Origin: Amylibacter sp.
GTDB lineage: Bacteria > Pseudomonadota > Alphaproteobacteria > Rhodobacterales > Rhodobacteraceae
Reading direction: 5' to 3'
DNA: 45,731 nucleotides
Assembly (NCBI GenBank): GCA_021775375.1
Contig: JAJFHY010000076.1
Span: 1-45,731, forward strand
Shown: positions 18,351-27,761 of the stretch, piece by piece
Position numbering within the stretch: the first letter of the stretch is position 1
How the letters are laid out: each line of letters begins with the position of its first letter
Notes under the pieces: model-generated
The model's database searches: none
Seen by the model: only the letters and a program-made list of their open reading frames with translations
Told to the model about the DNA's origin: nothing
Position numbers and translations under genes: made by a program

Positions 18351-19183
18351 GGCGACCCCTTTGTAGAGATATCTTCGCTTAACTTGGCCAGGCTTACCGA
18401 TAGCAGTTCTGCCAACATCTGTGAGATTTCATCTTGCTGTTCCGGTGTTTCGATCAAATCATTGCAGACCTCGATCATCACATTGATCAAGCCATTTTTT
18501 GTGCCGTGCATTTCCAGTGTATGGGCCACTTCGTCAGCTTTTGAATAAGGCATGTTCAAAGCGTAATTTAAACCCAGACGTGCGCCCGATAGATCGACCA
18601 TAGTCGCCGCCAGTTTCGCATGTGCATCGTGGATCATGCCAACATCCACTTCACGAACACGGTCGTTATATGTGCGGGTAAAGCTGTGGATAGTGACAAG
18701 TATCGGTGGCGTTTTAAAAGATTTAATCGTGTCTGCCACGGTGCGCGTAAACGGTTCATAAACCGTTTCTACACGCTCTATTTGGTCTAGCGTTGTTAGG
18801 GCCTCGTTACCGGGAACAATGATTTGTTCACTGACGGCGCGTATCGCACCTGACGATGTGGGCGGTCTGTTGCAATCGTAAACCAGACGCGAAACAGTGC
18901 TGACAACCAAAGGCGCATCCAGCAGTGCACTTAATCGCTCGGCTACGGCCTGCGCGCCGGGGTCCCAGGCCGCATGGGAAATCTTAGCAGCATCGGTCAT
19001 ACCCAAACCTGCATAACGCTCCGGTATATGGTTACTGGCGTGCTCGCATACCAACAGAACCCTAGACTGCCCTTCCCCGTTGATAACAAGGGCAGAAGAC
19101 AAAGGTTTATCGATCTTGAGGTCGGACGTGGCAGCGTGCGGCAAAATGATTCCTCTTGGTGGATTTTGTAAAATTCTCTTCAC
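18344..19183 (-). CDS. N-formylglutamate amidohydrolase (FGase) family protein
   Basis: VLLVCEHASNHIPERYAGLGM, AWDPGAQAVAERLSALLDAPLVVSTVSRLVYDCNRP, VTIHSFTRTYNDRVREVDVGMIHD; GTG start; 7-bp overlap with dctQ. Confidence 0.88.
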   Translation of the reverse strand: MKRILQNPPRGIILPHAATSDLKIDKPLSSALVINGEGQSRVLLVCEHASNHIPERYAGLGMTDAAKISHAAWDPGAQAVAERLSALLDAPLVVSTVSRLVYDCNRPPTSSGAIRAVSEQIIVPGNEALTTLDQIERVETVYEPFTRTVADTIKSFKTPPILVTIHSFTRTYNDRVREVDVGMIHDAHAKLAATMVDLSGARLGLNYALNMPYSKADEVAHTLEMHGTKNGLINVMIEVCNDLIETPEQQDEISQMLAELLSVSLAKLSEDISTKGSPC

Positions 19184-19225
19184 TTAATGTCCGCCTGTCA
19201 ATAAGATTGTGTAAATTCCTCTTCA
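19164..19225. promoter_or_regulatory. Two imperfect 19-bp direct repeats in FGase/rpiR divergent region
   Basis: TTTTGTAAAATTCTCTTCA (19164-19182) and TTGTGTAAATTCCTCTTCA (19207-19225), 16/19 identical, 43 bp apart. Confidence 0.5.
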
Positions 19226-19268
19226 ATAAACATGCCGCTGGCGATATGTATACATTGTGGAGGATCAA

Positions 19269-20135
19269 ATGGGTTCAGGGACAATTGCAGAACGCTTGCA
19301 GACGAGAGTTGATACACTTACGCGTGCAGAACGACAACTTGCTGATACTATTATGGAAAACTACCCTGTATCGGGATTAGGCTCTATCACGACTGTTGCT
19401 GAAAAAGCTGATGTGTCTACCCCCACGGTTGCCCGTTTAGTACAAAAACTTGGGTTTAAAGGATTCCCGGAATTCCAAAAACAATTGCGTAAAGAACTGG
19501 AAGCAACCATATCCGGCCCGATTGCAAAGCATGATAAATGGGCGGGGGATGCGCCTGACACACATATTCTAAACCAGTTCACCGATGCCGTGATGAAAAA
19601 TATAAAGAAATCTCTGGCGCAAATCGATCCTGTTATTTTTGATGAAAGTTGTAAATTGCTGGCCGACGATAACCGGTCGGTCTATATAGTCGGCGGTCGT
19701 ATCACCCGTGCATTGGCCGATTATTTTTTCCTGCATATGCAAGTAATCCGCCCGAATGTCACTTTAGTTCAATCAATTTCAAACGCATGGCCGCACTATC
19801 TGTTGAATATGAAAAAAGGTGATGTCATCGTAATCTTTGATGTACGGCGCTATGAAAATGGCACGCTTATGCTAGCCGAACTTGCTGCAAAAAAAGGTGT
19901 AGAGATTATATTGCTGACTGATCAGTGGATTTCACCAATCAGCAAGTTTACCGATTTGGTTTTCGGGTCCAGGATCGTAGTGCCTTCGGCATGGGACTCT
20001 TCTGTAACAAGCCTGCTGCTGTTGGAAACGATACTGGCCGAGGTTCAGGGCATTATTTGGCCCCAAACCCGTCGGCGTATGCAAGAACTTGAAGATATGT
20101 TCGATGAAACCAAGCTTTTTAGAAAATTCACATAA
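19269..20135 (+). CDS. RpiR-family transcriptional regulator (HTH_6 plus SIS domain)
   Basis: LTRAERQLADTIMENYPVSGLGSITTVAEKADVSTPTVARLVQKLGFKGFPEFQKQLRKEL plus SIS domain VYIVGGRITRALADYFFLHM; ATG 19269 preceded by GGAGG (GTG 19257 possible). Confidence 0.9.
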   Translation: MGSGTIAERLQTRVDTLTRAERQLADTIMENYPVSGLGSITTVAEKADVSTPTVARLVQKLGFKGFPEFQKQLRKELEATISGPIAKHDKWAGDAPDTHILNQFTDAVMKNIKKSLAQIDPVIFDESCKLLADDNRSVYIVGGRITRALADYFFLHMQVIRPNVTLVQSISNAWPHYLLNMKKGDVIVIFDVRRYENGTLMLAELAAKKGVEIILLTDQWISPISKFTDLVFGSRIVVPSAWDSSVTSLLLLETILAEVQGIIWPQTRRRMQELEDMFDETKLFRKFT

Positions 20136-20193
20136 AACCCGAAATCTTGCATAACCGTGCCTGACATACCTGCCAAGCCCACGTATATTCATA

Positions 20194-20466
20194 TTAATGG
20201 ACAGTGGCATCCACATTAATTTTTATTGGTAAACGCGCCTTTCCCAAAAACTGCCGAGAATTGCTACGATGATTTTTAAGCCAGAGACCCATTTCATTGC
20301 TTTCCAATGTGACAACACCGTCTTTGGCATAACTTGAAAAATAAGCACAAAGAGTTTGCGCCATATCTTCAGTCAGCTCGATATCGTGGCACTCCATTTT
20401 TCGTGGCATATTTTTTCCCATTGATACTTCCCTTAATCGTAAAGCAGTTTGTTTATTATCCGACAT
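20194..20466 (-). CDS. Hypothetical small protein
   Basis: 90 aa intergenic ORF with no overlap to other strong CDS; start uncertain. Confidence 0.45.
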   Translation of the reverse strand: MSDNKQTALRLREVSMGKNMPRKMECHDIELTEDMAQTLCAYFSSYAKDGVVTLESNEMGLWLKNHRSNSRQFLGKARLPIKINVDATVH

Positions 20467-20909
20467 TCGCTACCCCATTCACCCTGACCAAATATTAACT
20501 TAATCCTATTTAGATCACCAAAAAATGGCGTTATCATGTTGATTTCGGCAAGTTGTTAACATAAGTGCGTAAAATTTTATTAAGTATAAACAATATCTTA
20601 TAAGTTATTTATTGGTAACATCACGGATTCTGCACAAAACAATCATTATTTGGTCACTTTACGGTTTCGAAATAATACAGAAATTTTATATATCCTGTTT
20701 CGTCTGTGAAAAATGATCATTTATTCTACAGGAGCATTATTTATACGGTCCAGGATGACAGATTTTAAAGTACCTGTTGACCTATGGTGCCCATTCGCGG
20801 ATTTAAAGCCGGAAAGTAATATCTTGATAAGTATGAATATTGGCGAGTATATTATTTACGGGGGGTATTTAATGAGAATTTATAGAAATGTATTTAATAG
20901 TGGGGCCTA

Positions 20910-22733
20910 ATGCGAAGCCTTATTGAAACTATATGGCGCTTGCGCAATCCATTATTAGCCGCACATATCATTGTCACAGTGATTTCTGTCGCGGTTGTTT
21001 TGCCGCTTGCACAATTCACGATGTATTCTGCGGTAAAACTTTCCGGTACGCAGGCTTTGACCGATCAGGATATTGCGCGCTTTTTGTTTTCACCTATCGG
21101 TCTTATTGGATTGTTATTGGTGAGCAGCGTTTTGATTGTCGCGGCGGTTCTGGAACTTTCAGTTATGCTGTGGATGATACACGCCGACGCGAAAGGTCAT
21201 CGCACCACCCTTGTTTCTACGCTATCCGCAATTACCATGCGCCTGCCCCGACTAATGGGCTATGCTGCACGGCTTATTTTACGTCTGTTTGTTGTCATCT
21301 TGCCTTTTGCCGCGTTAATTGGCTTGGTCGCGTGGATGTTTTTAACCGAATTCGATATTAATTATTACCTGACATTTCACCCGCCGGAATTTATCCGCGC
21401 CATTGTAATAATTGTACCAATCGCGGTCTGCCTATTTTGTGTATTGCTCTATCTTTTCGTCGGCTGGGCTTTGGCATTTCAGTTAACACTTTTCACCGAT
21501 ACCCCGCTATCAAACGTATTTGCGCAAAGTGTCGCCCATTCACAAGGACTGCGGAAGTATATATTGGGACGGCTCGTTATTTGGGGCGTTTTATCTATAT
21601 TCATTACAATATTCGTCTCAGTCATGTTGCGATGGCTTATAGAAGTTGTCATGCCTGATATTACAGCATCGTTACCGATTATCGCGATTGTTGGAACGGT
21701 CCTGATGTTGATCTGGTCTGCAACATTTATACTTATCGCGGCATTTAACACAGGTACATTGGCCATGACGCTGTCACAAATAGCACAGCGGGCTGATACC
21801 CATTTTCCCGACAGGTTATCCAAGACAACACCGGATAAGTTTCAGTGGCTCGGCTATATTCTGATTGCTTTCGTATTGGCATCAACCGGTGGGTCCGCAG
21901 TTGCCTTATATCAAGGGGCCGGAACGCCTGATCATGTCGCAGTCATTGCCCACCGCGGTGCTGCAGGTATCCGCCCGGAGAATACGATGGCCGCAATGGA
22001 AGCAGCTATTAAAGACGGTGCTGACTGGTTGGAAATTGATGTTCAGGAAACCGCAGAAGGCGAAGTCATTGTCATACATGACAGTGATTTTATGAAAATC
22101 GCCGGAAACCCCTTAAAGGTTTGGGATGCTACTGCTGAAAAACTTGCCGATATTGACATTGGCAGCTGGTTTGATCCTGCATACAGCAATGAAAGAACCC
22201 CGACCCTGCGACAAGTTCTTATGGCAGCACACGGGCGCTCAAATGTACTGGTTGAGTTGAAATACTATGGTCATGACGTTGATCTTGCCGGTCGTGTTGC
22301 AGCGATAGTGGAACAGACAGACATGGTTGCCAACACTGCGTTCATGTCGCTTAACCGCGACCAGATGGTCCGTATGAAAGCGGTCCGGCCTGATTGGCGT
22401 GTCGGGTTGCTTGCCGCAACATCCATCGGTGATCTAAGTAAAGTTGAGGCTGATTTTCTTGCGGTCAATGCATCAAGTGCCAGCACCGGTTTTATTACCC
22501 GGGCACGTAAAGCGGGTAAGGATGTTTATGTCTGGACAGTTGATGATCCACTGACAATGTCCCGCATGATGTCGCGCGGGGCTGTGGGCCTTATAACCAA
22601 TGAGCCGGCTATGGCAGTCCATACAATCACGGTACGGCGTGACACACCTTTAATCGTGCGTATTATGCTTGAAGCAGCAGATATGATTGGTCTTGATGTA
22701 GAACGTAAAAGATACAGAGATAACTCCCCTTAA
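20910..22733 (+). CDS. Glycerophosphodiester phosphodiesterase with N-terminal membrane domain
   Basis: Multi-TM N-terminus plus GDPD motifs VIAHRGAAGIRPENTMAAMEAAIKDGADWLEIDVQETAEGEVIVIHDSDF and YVWTVDDPLTMSRMMSRGAVGLITNEP. Confidence 0.93.
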   Translation: MRSLIETIWRLRNPLLAAHIIVTVISVAVVLPLAQFTMYSAVKLSGTQALTDQDIARFLFSPIGLIGLLLVSSVLIVAAVLELSVMLWMIHADAKGHRTTLVSTLSAITMRLPRLMGYAARLILRLFVVILPFAALIGLVAWMFLTEFDINYYLTFHPPEFIRAIVIIVPIAVCLFCVLLYLFVGWALAFQLTLFTDTPLSNVFAQSVAHSQGLRKYILGRLVIWGVLSIFITIFVSVMLRWLIEVVMPDITASLPIIAIVGTVLMLIWSATFILIAAFNTGTLAMTLSQIAQRADTHFPDRLSKTTPDKFQWLGYILIAFVLASTGGSAVALYQGAGTPDHVAVIAHRGAAGIRPENTMAAMEAAIKDGADWLEIDVQETAEGEVIVIHDSDFMKIAGNPLKVWDATAEKLADIDIGSWFDPAYSNERTPTLRQVLMAAHGRSNVLVELKYYGHDVDLAGRVAAIVEQTDMVANTAFMSLNRDQMVRMKAVRPDWRVGLLAATSIGDLSKVEADFLAVNASSASTGFITRARKAGKDVYVWTVDDPLTMSRMMSRGAVGLITNEPAMAVHTITVRRDTPLIVRIMLEAADMIGLDVERKRYRDNSP

Positions 22734-22794
22734 TAATACCTAAAGAAAATATACAATGAAGGAACTATACTAAAACAGAAAATAGGAGCTCAAA

Positions 22795-23313
22795 ATGAAA
22801 AACTGGTTATTATGGTTAATCGTAGGCATTATTTCTATCATTGGCGGGTTTATGGCATTAGCAAATCCGTTAGCAGCCTCGATAACAGCCGAGCGGCTGG
22901 CTGCATGGACATTTATAATTGTAGGCTGCCTGCAGGTGTTCACTGCATTTCGCACTGAAAGATTTGGTGCAAAATTATGGGCAGCCCTTGGTGGTGCTGC
23001 GGGATTATTTGTAGGAATATCCCTGTTCAACAATCCTATGGCAGGCGTTATTACACTAACAATGATTGTCGGCCTGCTATTTTTCATTGCCGGGATCACC
23101 AAGATACTTATGTCATTCGCATTACGCGGATCGCCATTTTTCATGCCGGTTATGGTGTCGGGGGCTCTTTCTTTGCTGCTGGGTTTCATGATCCTGTCAA
23201 ACTTTCCCGGTTCTGCAGCCGTCAGCCTTGGGCTTTTGCTTGCGGTCGAGTTGATCTCTAACGGTGTTGCACTGATCGCACTTTCCCTGCAGCGAAAGCC
23301 CATACAGAACTAA
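22795..23313 (+). CDS. HdeD/DUF308 family membrane protein
   Basis: 172 aa, six TM, MKNWLLWLIVGIISIIGGFMALANPLAASITAERLAAWTFIIVGCLQV. Confidence 0.85.
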   Translation: MKNWLLWLIVGIISIIGGFMALANPLAASITAERLAAWTFIIVGCLQVFTAFRTERFGAKLWAALGGAAGLFVGISLFNNPMAGVITLTMIVGLLFFIAGITKILMSFALRGSPFFMPVMVSGALSLLLGFMILSNFPGSAAVSLGLLLAVELISNGVALIALSLQRKPIQN

Positions 23314-23381
23314 AGGCATATACGAGAGAATTGTTGTTCAAGTCGACTGTATCCATATATGAAGGTACATTGGCTAACGAC

Positions 23382-23972
23382 ATGCCTTCAAATAACAATA
23401 AGGACGAGTGTGCCAATCCAATGCGCCGCAATGTTATAATATTTACAACAATGGCGGTAATCGCCATGGCAGCTTTGTTCGCTTTTCTTCTAATTGGACG
23501 CAGCAAATCCGGTGGAAATGAAATTGAGCGCCAGACAGAGATTTGGGCGCATCAGCGCTTGATGGCCACACGCATCAATGCAAAGGCTGTGCCCTTTACA
23601 ACAGACGGTTGCAGCGGTGGCATGTCAGCCATATGGAAAGACGCGAGTGATATGTTCCCCGCGCTGCGTGCCAGCATAGGCGACACGCCGCCTTGGGAAA
23701 ACTGCTGTGTCATTCACGACAAAGCCTACTTCGATGCATCCGGTGCAACCGGTGCCAAACAAAGTTTCAATGCACGCATTTTGGCAGACCAGAACCTAAG
23801 CAAATGCGTGGCGAATTTCGGTACGCACGAAACAAAGCCGGTCATGCATCAATATCAACTACTTGCCGATATGATGTATTCGGCTGTGCGATTGGGTGGC
23901 GCACCCTGCTCCGGCTTGCCTTGGCGTTGGGGATACGGCCTGCCAAATTGCTATATCGGGTATTCTCAATAG
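23382..23972 (+). CDS. Membrane-anchored conserved hypothetical with phospholipase A2-like CCxxHDxxY motif
   Basis: N-terminal TM (NVIIFTTMAVIAMAALFAFLLIG), motif PPWENCCVIHDKAYF, conserved C-terminus GAPCSGLPWRWGYGLPNC; ATG 23382 chosen over TTG 23331. Confidence 0.7.
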   Translation: MPSNNNKDECANPMRRNVIIFTTMAVIAMAALFAFLLIGRSKSGGNEIERQTEIWAHQRLMATRINAKAVPFTTDGCSGGMSAIWKDASDMFPALRASIGDTPPWENCCVIHDKAYFDASGATGAKQSFNARILADQNLSKCVANFGTHETKPVMHQYQLLADMMYSAVRLGGAPCSGLPWRWGYGLPNCYIGYSQ

Positions 23973-24125
23973 TAAGGGTAAAACATAAAACGCATTGCGC
24001 TTTATAGGCACACGAAACAAGCGTCAGACCATCCGGTTACATTTACCGAGATGCTCAGTTCCCTGACGTAATTTTGACCACACAATCCTATATATGATAG
24101 CCAGCAGATCACAGCGGGAGTCGTT

Positions 24126-25538
24126 ATGACTAAAAATGATTTGATGAATACTTTGGAATCGCAACGCTTGGCGTTTAATCAAAACCCATATCCATCATGG
24201 GCCGCGCGTAAATCAAAGCTTATTAAGCTTGGTCAGGTTATCGCCGCCCATGAAAAAGAGTTTCAAAAAGCCATATCGCACGACTTTGGCAACAGGGCGG
24301 TGCAGGAAACAACCTTGACGGAAATGCTGGTTATCAAGGCCGGTATCAGTCACGCACTGAAGCACACGAAACACTGGATGCGCAGGCGTAAAGTTGCAAC
24401 TGCATTGCCGTATAAAATGGGCTCCAGTCAAATTGTGCCGCAACCGCTAGGTGTTGTCGGGATCATCAGCCCCTGGAATTATCCCTTGCAGCTTGCGATC
24501 ATGCCGCTGATCGGTGCTTTGGGGGCAGGTAACAGGGTTATGATAAAGCCCAGTGAATTTACGCCTGAATTATCTAAATTGATGAAGAAGGTTCTAGCGA
24601 CCGTATTCACCGATGATGAGGTTTATGTTGCTATTGGCGGTGTTGATGTGGCCAAAACGTTTTCAAGCCTGCCATTCGATCATTTAGTGTTTACCGGATC
24701 AACGGACGTTGGCCGCATGGTGGCCGGGGCCGCTGCTAAGAACCTGACACCTGTGACACTTGAACTAGGCGGAAAATCCCCTGTGATCATTGATGACACT
24801 GCGGATATGGATTTAACGACAACGCGCATTGCCAATGGTAAATTAATGAATGCCGGGCAAACCTGTGTGGCACCGGATTACATTTTGATGGCAGCTGATA
24901 AGATTGACGGCTTTACCAAATCAATGATCAATAAAGCAGAAACATTTTACCCGACGATTGCGGCAAACCCGGACTACACATCCATAATATCGGACGGCCA
25001 TTATGCAAGGCTTCAGGATTTACTGGAAGACGCGGAAAACAAGGGTGCAAGAATACATACTGCGGGCTCTGATGATAAACAACAACTGGCAAAAGAACGC
25101 CGCGTGCCACTTTCGATTGTCACGAATACCGCGCCCGATATGCGGATTATGCAAGAGGAAATCTTTGGGCCGCTTTTGCCGATAGTTGCAAGCGATAGTC
25201 TGGAGCATGCCATGGATTACATCGGGGAAAAGGCGCGTCCATTGGCGCTTTACTGGTTTGGTAATGACCGCAAAAAGCGTGAGCGTGTTCTGACCGAAAG
25301 TATTTCGGGAGGCGTTTCAATCAATGAGATTGCATGGCATCTTGTGCAGGAGAATTTGCCATTTGGGGGCGTCGGGCCGTCGGGGATGGGGGCATATCAT
25401 GGTGAGCACGGGTTCAAAACGTTTTCCCATATGAAAGGCGTATTTATTCAAAGCCGCTTCAGTGCTGGAAAAATGTTGATGCCGCCATATACAGATAAAA
25501 CGTCTATGATATTCAAATTAATGAAAAAAATAATGTAG
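24126..25538 (+). CDS. Aldehyde dehydrogenase, coniferyl-aldehyde-dehydrogenase-like
   Basis: QIVPQPLGVVGIISPWNYPLQLAIMPLIGALGAGNRVMIKPSEFTPELS, LELGGKSPVIIDDTADM, NAGQTCVAPDYIL. Confidence 0.88.
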   Translation: MTKNDLMNTLESQRLAFNQNPYPSWAARKSKLIKLGQVIAAHEKEFQKAISHDFGNRAVQETTLTEMLVIKAGISHALKHTKHWMRRRKVATALPYKMGSSQIVPQPLGVVGIISPWNYPLQLAIMPLIGALGAGNRVMIKPSEFTPELSKLMKKVLATVFTDDEVYVAIGGVDVAKTFSSLPFDHLVFTGSTDVGRMVAGAAAKNLTPVTLELGGKSPVIIDDTADMDLTTTRIANGKLMNAGQTCVAPDYILMAADKIDGFTKSMINKAETFYPTIAANPDYTSIISDGHYARLQDLLEDAENKGARIHTAGSDDKQQLAKERRVPLSIVTNTAPDMRIMQEEIFGPLLPIVASDSLEHAMDYIGEKARPLALYWFGNDRKKRERVLTESISGGVSINEIAWHLVQENLPFGGVGPSGMGAYHGEHGFKTFSHMKGVFIQSRFSAGKMLMPPYTDKTSMIFKLMKKIM

Positions 25539-25573
25539 ATTTGGTTGCTTTTGAAGCATATCAACTAGGCTTT

Positions 25574-26479
25574 TTACGATGCTGTAGGCTTGAAGTTACG
25601 CTGTTTCAACACATCCAGCAATTCACTAAGCGATGCGTTCACCGCTTTTCCAGAGGTGTCGATTTGTGCCGTGGCTTTTCCATAAAGGATCTCGCGGTTG
25701 GCAAGGATTAACTTTAATTGCTCCATGGCTTCGGGGTTCCCCGCCATCGGGCGTTCGTCCCCTTGCGCACGTACGCGCGCCATGTGTTCTTCGGGGCTGG
25801 CTTTCAGCCATATGGTTTGAAAGTTATTCAGCAGTAGATTGTACGTGTCGGGGGCAGCAACGATACCACCGGAAACAGCGAGAACCATAGTGTCATAGGT
25901 TTCCATGATGCGGTTTATAGCTTGCGCTTCCAGCTTGCGGTAGCCTTCCTGCCCATAGAGAGCCATCACTTCGGCTATGGCCATGCCGCTTTGCTCTTCG
26001 ATTTTGCGGTTAAGCTCGACAAATGGCACGCCCAGTGCATTGCCTGCCAACGCGCCAAGTGTTGATTTACCGGCACCGCGCAATCCGACAAGACAAATGC
26101 GGTTTGCATGTGTGACAAGCAATGTATCAGGGTTTAAAATCTGTAGAACCTGTTTTTGAGTGTCTGTATCTGCCGCGCGGTACATTTTTAACATGCGTAA
26201 ACTATCAGCATCCCAAGGGTCATCATCGCCCATTATCCATTCTATTCGGTGATCAAGTGCTGTGGCAATCTTTTGCAATAGCCCGATGGAAATATTTCCA
26301 TCGCCTGCTTCAAGCTGTGCCAGATAGCGCGGTGATACGCCGGATATTTCTGACAGCACACGACGCGGGATGCCTTTGCGCTCTCTGGCTATGCGAACAC
26401 GTAGTCCAACCCTTATAATCAGGGATGAAACAAGCGCATCATCAGCTGTTTCGGCTTTATCGTGGGTAATTTCATCCAT
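25574..26479 (-). CDS. boxR: BoxR/BzdR-type regulator (XRE HTH fused to shikimate-kinase-like domain)
   Basis: HTH (GLRVRIARERKGIPRRVLSEISGVSPRYLAQLEAGDGNISIGLLQKIATAL) plus P-loop SK-like domain (RICLVGLRGAGKSTLGALAGNALGVPFVELNRKIEE); next to box genes. Confidence 0.92.
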   Translation of the reverse strand: MDEITHDKAETADDALVSSLIIRVGLRVRIARERKGIPRRVLSEISGVSPRYLAQLEAGDGNISIGLLQKIATALDHRIEWIMGDDDPWDADSLRMLKMYRAADTDTQKQVLQILNPDTLLVTHANRICLVGLRGAGKSTLGALAGNALGVPFVELNRKIEEQSGMAIAEVMALYGQEGYRKLEAQAINRIMETYDTMVLAVSGGIVAAPDTYNLLLNNFQTIWLKASPEEHMARVRAQGDERPMAGNPEAMEQLKLILANREILYGKATAQIDTSGKAVNASLSELLDVLKQRNFKPTAS

Positions 26480-26493
26480 TTGACCAACTTTTA

Positions 26494-26507
26494 TGCAATA
26501 TAATGCA
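26494..26507. promoter_or_regulatory. Putative BoxR operator upstream of boxR
   Basis: TGCAATATAATGCA (TGCA-N6-TGCA), 15 bp upstream of the boxR start. Confidence 0.65.
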
Positions 26508-26550
26508 CATATAAATGGTTGGCGTCAGAACTCAACCAAAATTGACTGAC

Positions 26551-27741
26551 TTAATAGGTTTCCACATGATAACGGCCCTCTTCGCGCATTGCATTACGAA
26601 GCGTGGCCCAGTTCAGATCAACACTGTTTGCAATATCGCCCATTGCCTGTTCAACACCTTGTTCCATTGCTTTTAACCCGCAGATGTAAATATAGGTGTC
26701 CGGATTTTGCAAAAGCCGGGCAATACTGTCTGATTCATTTTGTAACGTGTCTTGAACATACTGTTTAGGTGCGTTTTCTATTCTGCTGAAAGCAAAATAA
26801 GTTTTCATGAACGTTTCGGGTATTTTCTTAAGCGGGCCGAAATACGGCAGGTCATCGGGGCGGCGCGCGCCAAATACTAATGTCAGGGCATTTTTTATTG
26901 TCGGGTTTTCGCGTTGGCGCCGCATTGTAAAGCCGCGAAACGGTGCAGAACCGGTTCCGGTGCATATCATCAAAAGATTTGCCTGTGGATCTGCGGGCAA
27001 CAAGAATGTAGCACCAAAAGGCCCTGTCAAAAGCACTTCATCGCCCATTTCAAGGTCGCATAAATAGTTAGAGCAAATACCATGTTCTTCACGCTTAACA
27101 GTCAGTGAGATGTTATTGAAATTGGGCCGCTCACCGTCGCGCGGACTGGACACGGAATACAACCTTGAAAGATGTGCGTTGCCGTTGGCATCTGCGCCGG
27201 GCGCAAGCACACCGACCGACTGACCTTCCAGAACCGGAAAAGGCAGACCGCCTAGATCAAGTATGATATGGCGAACATCTGTATCGCTGTCTGCGGCGGT
27301 TAATCGGTAGTTTCCCTGCACGGTAGCAGTAGCGGGTTTACCCGGCGTATAGAGGTTTACTGAAGCTTTTGATGCGGTTTTCGGTGCATTAGGCTTACCA
27401 CCTGTACCCTTGTGAGCCTCTGCAAGAAGGGCTGCAACGGCTTCATCATGCGCTTCGATATCTATATCCGCATCGGGCGATTTAATGTCGGCCTGTTCAG
27501 GCAAATCCATCCAACCAAGCTGTTCTTCCAGCGTATAGGGCACATCAACGACACGCCATTCGTCGATAGACCCCGTTGGGCAAACCGGAATACAATCCAT
27601 ACAAACATTGCACTTCGAGGCATCAACAACGACATTATTGTCGTCATGGCTGATCGCCCCGATTGTGCAGGTCATTTCGCATGTATGACACCGAATACAT
27701 ATCTCGGGGTCAATCAGGTGCTGTTTCGTAGGTTTGTTCAT
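26551..27741 (-). CDS. boxA: Benzoyl-CoA 2,3-epoxidase subunit BoxA
   Basis: Two 4Fe-4S motifs (CIRCHTCEMTC, CNVCMDCIPVCP) plus FNR-like reductase domain (RLYSVSSPRDGERPNFNNISLTVKRE, LMICTGTGSAPFRGFTM); adjacent to boxB. Confidence 0.93.
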   Translation of the reverse strand: MNKPTKQHLIDPEICIRCHTCEMTCTIGAISHDDNNVVVDASKCNVCMDCIPVCPTGSIDEWRVVDVPYTLEEQLGWMDLPEQADIKSPDADIDIEAHDEAVAALLAEAHKGTGGKPNAPKTASKASVNLYTPGKPATATVQGNYRLTAADSDTDVRHIILDLGGLPFPVLEGQSVGVLAPGADANGNAHLSRLYSVSSPRDGERPNFNNISLTVKREEHGICSNYLCDLEMGDEVLLTGPFGATFLLPADPQANLLMICTGTGSAPFRGFTMRRQRENPTIKNALTLVFGARRPDDLPYFGPLKKIPETFMKTYFAFSRIENAPKQYVQDTLQNESDSIARLLQNPDTYIYICGLKAMEQGVEQAMGDIANSVDLNWATLRNAMREEGRYHVETY

Positions 27742-27761
27742 TCAATTATCATTCCGAATAT

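Noticed and set aside
24126-25538. ALDH considered as BoxD
   Set aside because: Sequence looks like coniferyl-aldehyde dehydrogenase (VPQPLGVVGIISPWNYPL) and lies on the opposite strand outside the box operon; the role cannot be assigned without assay.
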